Part shown: positions 62,801-64,000 of the stretch, in pieces | Layout: each line of letters opens with the position of its first letter | How positions within the stretch are numbered: the stretch's first letter is position 1 | DNA from: Homalodisca vitripennis | Taxonomy: Eukaryota; Arthropoda; Insecta; Hemiptera; Cicadellidae | Reading direction: 5' to 3' | Length of the DNA stretch: 64,000 nucleotides | Assembly (NCBI RefSeq): GCF_021130785.1 | Contig: NC_060209.1 | Span: 22,072,001-22,136,000 of the forward strand | Translations under genes and position numbers: made by a program | Notes under the pieces: generated by a model | Database searches by the model: none | What the model saw: only the letters and a program-made list of their open reading frames with translations | Told to the model about the DNA's origin: nothing

Positions 62801-63967
62801 TTGGATCAAGAGGAACGTCTGTACCAAGTTTAGGACTCTTGGACTTTTATATCAATAAAAGTGATCGCACAGACTTACAGACGGGTTGACGGACAACTAG
62901 ATTCTAAGAAGAACCTGTCAGACCCTGAATAACATAATGTAATCAGGAGTATGTAATAAAGCTAAATCTCCCGGTTTTCCATATGTTATTATATTTTTGT
63001 CTGGCCTGTCTTGAATACGTATACATTCACGTACGCTTTGAACCATATTTTTACATTAAATACATAAATAATCGAATAATTCATAATTCGCTTATAATTC
63101 AATAAGAAAAACATTTTTTAGCAATATTAGGTTTATTTTAACATGATTCATTATTTTACTGCAATATTTTCTTCATTCACATTCTCAGAAACGTGCTTTA
63201 TTGATGAAGGCTTGCAACGGTTCTAGAATGTTGCGTTTATGCACGCTTCTATGCACGCATAGAATAAAAAAGTATAAAAAGTAGTATAAAAAGAGTATAA
63301 AAAGACGATTTCGGTTACCATGCAGAACCAACGCTCGCTCAATTTGAGATACCTTCCCTAGCTCACCGCAAACAAGAGGTCTTAATTTCCGAATTTCTTA
63401 CTTCATTTCTATACAGATTTTACAAGTAAATAATAATTATTAAGTTGTCAATCGACTTTGATTTTATCCTAACTTTTATACTGTAGAAGGAAAATAGGAA
63501 CTTTACTCTCGTTGAATAGAGGATTTTTGGAAAGCTAAGCAACACACTTTTAAGTAATTAAAAATTGTTGGGAACCCTGAATATTTCAAATTAAGTTATG
63601 GATGACAATTAAAGATGACAAATGTTTGTAACGCTACAGATCCAGAACCAATCTATTACCCACTGCTTTCTTCACGCATCTAGTTAACCAAAGTGGATAG
63701 TAGTAGTTTGTTGAAACAAACTTACTTCTGTTATTTTTTTGTTATTGACCATGGCTGCAATAACTGGTATTAGAATAATACGGTCAGAGTAGAATTATAG
63801 CCAAATATTAACATTAGTCTATGTTATCTAAGTAATAATGTATGGTATTCGGGCAATGCTGATAGTTGAAAATGTATTTCCAATAATCAGAATCTTGATG
63901 TTTCAGGGCCCTGTTTCGTTCAGTGGGGCAGACCGCGTTGGAGTTTCAGCTTTTCACAGAGTACAAG
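34280..63967 (+). CDS. GABA-B-R2: GABA-B receptor subunit gene, partial (join of 7 exons; subunit 2-like)
   Basis: Gene model joining exons 34280-34423, 43776-43946, 48320-48424, 50892-50957, 52400-52582, 61025-61219 and 63907-63967. Each is flanked by AG acceptor and GT donor. The joined reading is 308 codons plus one base without a stop and reads as the Venus-flytrap extracellular domain of a metabotropic GABA-B receptor, a plasma-membrane class C GPCR that works as a heterodimer coupled to Gi/o. Family-typical strings in order are CDPGVGVD, SFGSTSPALSDRREFP, DTRIIIGSF, MFGADYVWILH and QTYDAVWAIALAL. The Tyr and Glu that contact GABA in the R1 subunit appear replaced (GSFSH; SFVHQTYDA), which favours a non-binding subunit. 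I prefer subunit 2, but the insect-specific subunit 3 is not excluded. A segment between SGL (exon 5) and RND (exon 6) may be missing. The N-terminal exons were not found and the 7TM exons lie outside the window. Confidence 0.9.
34424..35680 (+). other. Intron 1, proximal non-repetitive part
   Basis: Starts with donor GTAAGT. No conserved coding sequence and no clear repeat were seen. Confidence 0.6.
35681..38925. repeat. Satellite-like array, 15 copies of a ~217-bp unit
   Basis: The landmark GTGGATCTGGGTCGCTTTGA (first bases degenerate in one copy) recurs 15 times from about 35786 to 38830 at steps of 213-219 bp. Other fixed parts of the unit are GATGTACAAGTGGCTGCGGT, TCCAGTCATGTGTAACCGTT and ACTGATTACATGTCAATTAC. 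Inner copies are nearly identical; the first two and last three are more diverged (CTGTCGGTAGAACTT instead of CTGGCGGTAGCGTT). That pattern fits homogenisation from the centre. The array lies wholly in the intron between 34423 and 43776, and no frame is open through it. Confidence 0.95.
38926..40247 (+). other. Intron 1, non-coding; homopolymer runs
   Basis: AT-rich. It contains a poly-A run near 39418-39429 and an 11-base poly-G run at 39472-39482, unusual in this background. A stretch with GGTTCCTTTAACAATTAGCC and AAAATGGCGGCC (39580-39800) resembles dispersed insect repeats but I cannot assign a family. Confidence 0.5.
40248..40896. mobile_element. Probable non-autonomous DNA element with ~110-bp imperfect terminal inverted repeats
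   Basis: The left end (CAGAGTGTCCCGTAACTTTC then TGGACAAAGGTATACC, from 40250) matches the reverse complement of the right end (TAGGATGTCTCATAACTCTT then TGGACAAAGGTTTACC, ending near 40896). A second matching block further in (TTTCCCATCTGTCTGTCTGTA at about 40331) pairs with TACAGACAGACATTATGGGAA at about 40818. The approximately 430 bp between the arms has no open reading frame of note. Flanks read ATTATA and TATATTT, so the target duplication is TA or TATA. Length, inverted ends and lack of coding fit a MITE. Confidence 0.65.
40897..41859 (+). other. Intron 1, no gene recognised
   Basis: AT-rich with a slightly GC-richer patch at 41550-41720. The 67-codon minus-strand ORF there is proline/serine-rich and unlike any family I know. 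Nothing else seen. Confidence 0.5.
41860..42004 (-). mobile_element. 5S rRNA-derived SINE, copy B (minus, 5' head missing)
   Basis: Carries the same body as copies A and C (GGCGAAGTTAGGGCTAAGAA, AAAGGTGACTTCCGAACCAC, CCGGGCAGGCGGGC) but stops at GCAAGGACAGG, where the 5S-like head should begin. It is followed at once by a perfect palindrome (42005-42036). The truncation removes the internal promoter. Confidence 0.8.
42005..42036. repeat. Perfect 15-bp inverted repeat with 2-base centre
   Basis: Arms ACGCAATGTATACTC (42005-42019) and GAGTATACATTGCGT (42022-42036) around TT. It sits exactly at the broken 5' edge of the SINE copy, which suggests a fold-back repair product or the end of another inserted element. 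Confidence 0.9.
42037..43358 (+). other. Intron 1, no gene recognised
   Basis: AT-rich; short minus-strand ORFs of 64-77 codons show no family resemblance. Nothing else seen. Confidence 0.5.
43359..43585 (+). mobile_element. 5S rRNA-derived SINE, copy C (plus, most complete)
   Basis: Head 43359-43435 contains GGATCAAGCAACGTCGAGCG and GGATGGGTGACCGCTGAG, which closely track the 5S rRNA internal control region. The body holds CTTGCAAGCAGCCCGCCTGC and GTGGTGGTTCGGAAGTCACC. The tail reads GGGTAATATAAGACATCTTT. It is inverted relative to copy B, 1.35 kb away, and only 190 bp upstream of the receptor exon at 43776. Confidence 0.85.
43776..43946 (+). CDS. GABA-B-R2: GABA-B receptor exon 2 of 7 seen (57 codons)
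   Basis: Acceptor ATGCTGGAG (AG at 43774-43775) and donor CTG|GTGAGT (43947), both phase 0. It reads VSFGSTSPALSDRREFPLFY, RTAAPDSAHNPARLAFITKF and GWETVTALSQNEDDYTL. The SFGSTSPALSDR segment is the most conserved part of the GABA-B ligand-binding lobe (the SYGSSSPALSNR-like loop in R1), so this exon gives the strongest identification. NPAR...KFGW is the helix entering the hinge. The 25 codons upstream in frame are open but belong to intron. GC content is far above the flanks. Confidence 0.95.
44050..44345. repeat. Direct duplication, two copies of ~165 bp
   Basis: AAAAATTATAGACATA, TTTTCTGCCATC and CTACCGTTCTTGCCTTCCCC occur in the same order at about 44074-44160 and 44223-44318. The second copy has a few substitutions. 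The 100-codon minus-strand ORF with an internal repeat is explained by this duplication. Confidence 0.8.
44749..44846. repeat. (AC)n microsatellite abutting a 10-bp palindrome
   Basis: About 39 AC units (44769-44846). Immediately before them lie GTAAAGTGAT (44749) and its reverse complement ATCACTTTAC (44761-44770) around CC, so the palindrome's right arm runs into the repeat. Confidence 0.95.
45020..45402 (+). mobile_element. LINE reverse-transcriptase tail and 3' end
   Basis: 45020-45220 is one frame of 67 codons interrupted by a single TGA. It reads NHNYHLRIRNDLILSHHIQ, then KLFKNQSFYA, stop, then IRLFNSLPLYLKSVADDSEF and LNKLKKFLILKEYHSV to a TGA at 45218-45220. The RLFNSLP...FK.KLKKFL pattern is the usual C-terminal end of non-LTR retrotransposon ORF2. 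The following 3' part ends near 45402 in TTGAG repeats (about 45388-45402). It belongs to a different family from the fragment at 6405-7240, judging by both protein and tail. Confidence 0.8.
45403..45875 (+). other. Intron 2, no gene recognised
   Basis: No conserved reading and no obvious repeat before the minisatellite at 45876. Confidence 0.5.
45876..46457. repeat. 29-bp minisatellite, 20 copies
   Basis: Unit ACTGATAGTCTAGTAACCG plus CCTTTGGGAT. Twenty units fit 582 bp without indels. Variants are patterned: an AGTGATAGTCTAATAACCG type recurs in the first half, and AACGGCCTTTGG types cluster at 46208-46335. Because 29 is not a multiple of 3, no frame stays open. Confidence 0.95.
46886..47325. 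repeat. Three tandem copies of a ~150-bp unit
   Basis: CTGCTGGAGGTTATTAATCC, CACACCCAATTAG, TATGTTGTAACCATAACCTC and TGATACTGATAAGAGCATTG recur with starts near 46903, 47053 and 47206. The third copy is the most diverged. Confidence 0.9.
47326..48319 (+). other. Intron 2, distal part
   Basis: AT-rich with no recognised gene or repeat. Ends with acceptor ACTGTGACAG before the exon at 48320. Confidence 0.6.
48320..48424 (+). CDS. GABA-B-R2: GABA-B receptor exon 3 of 7 seen (35 codons)
   Basis: Acceptor GTGACAG and donor AAG|GTATGG, both phase 0. It reads AVNDLVTQLEQANITCRATI followed by TFAETDFDEQLNMLK. This is the helix and strand of the second lobe (family pattern NDLVTELE.ANISC..TITFA.TDF). 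NIT is a potential N-glycosylation site, and the adjacent Cys is probably in a disulphide. The preceding exon ends DDYTL, so the joined reading is continuous with the family order. Confidence 0.93.
48425..50891 (+). other. Intron 3
   Basis: Contains a GC-richer patch at 48590-48745 that I cannot identify and the short direct duplication at 48883-49085. ATGAGCCTC...ATGCAAAT occurs twice near 49679 and 49730. A 10-bp arm inverted repeat (TCTTTGATAC...GTATCAAAGA) lies near 50763-50790. No gene recognised. Confidence 0.5.
48883..49085. repeat. Direct duplication, two copies of ~85 bp at 118-bp spacing
   Basis: CCGCAAGAGTTCGCTAGTCA followed by ATTTATGTTTTGGTTACAC and GAGATATCTAGAGC occurs at about 48884 and 49002, nearly identical through the first 65 bases. 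Confidence 0.85.
50892..50957 (+). CDS. GABA-B-R2: GABA-B receptor exon 4 of 7 seen (22 codons)
   Basis: Acceptor ATATTTTTCAG and donor GAG|GTAAGT, both phase 0. It reads ELDTRIIIGSFSHRVAPKIF then CE. DTRIIIGSF and K(I/V)FCE are hallmark positions of GABA-B second-lobe strands. R1 subunits have Tyr after GLF (a GABA contact); here it is Ser in GSFS, which fits a subunit that does not bind GABA itself. That last point is an inference from alignment by eye. Unlike the other exons it is AT-rich, so composition alone would miss it. Confidence 0.92.
50958..51299 (+). other. Intron 4, proximal part
   Basis: Begins with GTAAGTATG. No gene or repeat recognised before the array at 51300. Confidence 0.5.
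51300..52085. repeat. Four tandem copies of a ~200-bp unit
   Basis: ACAACGTTGGAAAGAATAGA recurs at about 51306, 51498, 51698 and 51907. Each copy has TTTTGTAAATAGAGTG, the inverted motif TAACACATTTTGTATGTGTTA with 8-bp arms, CTGGAGTCTTTTTGGA and ATATCATAAATGGTAG. Unit length grows (192, 200, 209) through short A-rich indels near the copy junctions. Confidence 0.93.
52086..52330. mobile_element. 3' end of a dispersed repeat family plus a short 5S-SINE body fragment
   Basis: 52130-52284 shares GAACCTTCAA, a TTTCGAGATATC-like block, GATAGACAGAAA and the terminal GGCTTCGCTAACGCTCAGCC (52265-52284) with sequence at 32805-33032 and 30674-30759. Right after it, AATGGTTGAGAAGTCACCTT (about 52289) resembles the 5S-SINE body for about 35 bases. 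Family assignment is open; a Helitron-like element is one possibility. Confidence 0.5.
52400..52582 (+). CDS. GABA-B-R2: GABA-B receptor exon 5 of 7 seen (61 codons)
   Basis: Acceptor TGTTGCCAG and donor TTG|GTACTT, both phase 0. It reads AHKLGMFGADYVWILHGHPD, QQWWRNQSRCSHRNMAAAVE, GLTIVSSHNSIIGNKPSISG and L. MFGADYVWILH and AVEGLTIVSSHNSIIGN follow the family pattern (L.MFGADY.WILHE...WW...C). NQS is a potential glycosylation site, and the Cys after SR is conserved. The donor is GTACTT rather than GTAAGT, the weakest donor of the set. GC content is far higher than the flanks. Short ORFs in the other frames here are shadows. Confidence 0.94.
52690..52775 (-). mobile_element. tRNA-like SINE head (minus strand)
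   Basis: On the minus strand the sequence reads GTCCTCCTCCGTAGACTAG, an A-box-like TAGACTAGTGG, then CTCAAACTGAGAGATCACT and a perfect B box GGTTCAAATCC, ending GGGGAGGTCC. The CCTCC start can pair with the GGGAGG end, as in a tRNA acceptor. The anticodon arm does not fold convincingly, so a tRNA-derived SINE or tRNA pseudogene is more likely than a working tRNA. It lies 110 bp downstream of the exon 5 donor, antisense to the gene. Confidence 0.6.
52776..54809 (+). other. Intron 5, first part
   Basis: AT-rich with no conserved reading. A strong-looking splice acceptor (long T tract then TTTCAG) ends at 53744. A (GATT)n stretch is at about 54010-54034. Related blocks occur near 54505-54555 and 54690-54730 (GGCA...GGA.A.TCTACTGAA.TCTCCTGAA), an old short duplication. 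Confidence 0.5.
54815..56640. repeat. 54-bp minisatellite, ~33 copies, with higher-order structure and two open frames
   Basis: The core unit is ATGGCAGCTTTAGGAGTAGA, CCGATTCCGTCACAAATCCT and GGTTCATCAGCTTC. Since 54 is divisible by 3, two forward frames are stop-free over long stretches. One reads MAALGVDRFRHKSWFISF and the other HGSFRSRPIPSQILVHQL, giving ORFs of 336, 294, 238 and 175 codons. The third forward frame and all reverse frames are stopped in every unit. A block of variant units (GGGAGCTTTAGGAGTAGACT, ACATCACAAAGCCTGAACCA, AGTATATCGATTTCGTCGCA) recurs near 54890, 55105 and 55700, showing block duplications. It sits inside the intron between 52582 and 61025. I do not consider it coding. 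Confidence 0.93.
56641..58790 (+). other. Intron 5, AT-rich middle part
   Basis: No gene recognised. A perfect 22-bp palindrome lies at 57844-57865 (arm CAATAGTATAA and its reverse complement). The remainder is featureless AT-rich sequence. Confidence 0.5.
58795..59225. repeat. Diverged direct duplication, two copies ~290 bp apart
   Basis: GTGTAAATTAAG (58800 and 59089), GATATATTCCA (58827 and 59118) and AAATTTTCAAATT...AACC/ATCT...TATCTTGTG (58957 and 59197) occur in the same order. The second copy lacks part of the middle. Confidence 0.7.
59226..60770 (+). other. Intron 5, distal part
   Basis: AT-rich; a GC-richer patch at 60560-60620 contains GACAACATGGCGGTCACAAT but no recognisable reading. 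No gene found. Confidence 0.5.
60776..60840. repeat. Two perfect palindromes in tandem sharing a TCAAAATTTTGA core
   Basis: 60776-60795 is a perfect 20-bp palindrome (arm TTCGTCAAAA). 60815-60840 is a perfect 26-bp palindrome (arm TTGTTCATCAAAA). Their centres are 42 bp apart. They lie about 185 bp upstream of the exon at 61025. Confidence 0.9.
61025..61219 (+). CDS. GABA-B-R2: GABA-B receptor exon 6 of 7 seen (65 codons)
   Basis: Acceptor TCTGTTGCAG (AG at 61023-61024) and donor TCG|GTCAGT (61220), both phase 0. It reads RNDRFVSSLPTPQSSFVHQT, YDAVWAIALALKNSHLNLSH, YDYSQTQMAHRLSHTLGNLS and FFGIS. QTYDAVWAIALAL is a core GABA-B motif (YDAIWALALAL in R1); the Glu contacting GABA in R1 a few residues before YDA is not seen. 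Two NLS sequons are present. The first 14 residues have no family match that I recognise. In other insects a variable segment lies here, so part of it may be encoded by an exon I did not find. Reading past 61219 into the intron is not coding. Confidence 0.93.
61220..63906 (+). other. Intron 6
   Basis: Donor GTCAGT to acceptor GATGTTTCAG. Contains the SINE piece at 61430-61545. The rest is AT-rich, with a GC-richer patch at 62300-62920 that shows no conserved reading. No gene found. Confidence 0.6.
61430..61545 (+). mobile_element. tRNA-derived SINE, 5' half with internal deletion
   Basis: Starts GGGCTCTGTGGTGTAGTGG with a perfect pol III A box (TGGTGTAGTGG), continues TAGCACACTCACCCGACAAG and then breaks before the B box. 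It resumes in an AATTCAATTTTTATTTAAATT tail like that of the fragment at 33690-33755. Together the two pieces outline one SINE family with both promoter boxes, but neither copy is complete. Confidence 0.75.
63907..63967 (+). CDS. GABA-B-R2: GABA-B receptor exon 7 of 7 seen (20 codons plus 1 base)
   Basis: Acceptor GATGTTTCAG and donor CAAG|GTAAAA. It starts in phase 0 and ends in phase 1, the only phase change in the visible gene. It reads GPVSFSGADRVGVSAFHRVQ. G.VSFSG.DR.G...F.+.Q is the conserved end of the Venus-flytrap domain just before the linker to the first transmembrane helix. Transmembrane exons must follow beyond 64000. Only 33 bases of the next intron are visible. Confidence 0.93.
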
Positions 63968-64000
63968 GTAAAATGCGTTATGTCAAAGTATAAATGTACT

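Overview
This is an AT-rich eukaryotic window with long introns, short GC-richer exons and dense repeats. The only recognisable protein-coding gene is on the + strand: part of a metabotropic GABA receptor (GABA-B type, class C GPCR) of the insect subunit 2 kind. Seven consecutive coding exons (34280-63967) encode about 308 residues of the extracellular Venus-flytrap ligand-binding domain. Exons for the signal peptide and first part of the domain are not recognised here. The seven-helix domain and C-terminal tail lie beyond the right edge. The protein style, the non-LTR retrotransposon tails and the 5S-rRNA- and tRNA-derived SINEs point to an arthropod, most likely an insect with a large genome. 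A hemipteran is possible but is only a guess.

Left part (1-34279): no host gene is recognised. A 5S-derived SINE lies at about 4.39-4.60 kb. From about 5.94 to 30.66 kb there are three head-to-tail copies of a non-coding unit of about 8.4 kb. Each copy has private changes: a LINE 3' fragment in copy 1; a short LINE tail with target-site duplication, an inverted duplication and a replaced segment in copy 3. Each unit ends in a long imperfect hairpin, and copy 3 stops inside it. After the array come an approximately 134-bp minisatellite (31.7-32.8 kb) and a tRNA-SINE fragment between two (TA)n tracts (33.6-33.8 kb).

Right part (34280-64000): the receptor exons are separated by introns of 1.4 to 9.4 kb that hold several different tandem arrays. 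These are 15 x about 217 bp (35.7-38.9 kb), 20 x 29 bp (45.9-46.5 kb), 3 x about 150 bp (46.9-47.3 kb), 4 x about 200 bp (51.3-52.1 kb) and about 33 x 54 bp (54.8-56.6 kb). The 54-bp array is open in two forward frames and gives misleading ORFs of up to 336 codons. The introns also hold a probable non-autonomous element with terminal inverted repeats (40.25-40.90 kb), two inverted 5S-SINE copies, a LINE reverse-transcriptase tail (45.0-45.4 kb), two tRNA-like SINE pieces and several perfect palindromes. All six complete introns are phase 0, so every complete internal exon could be skipped without a frameshift.
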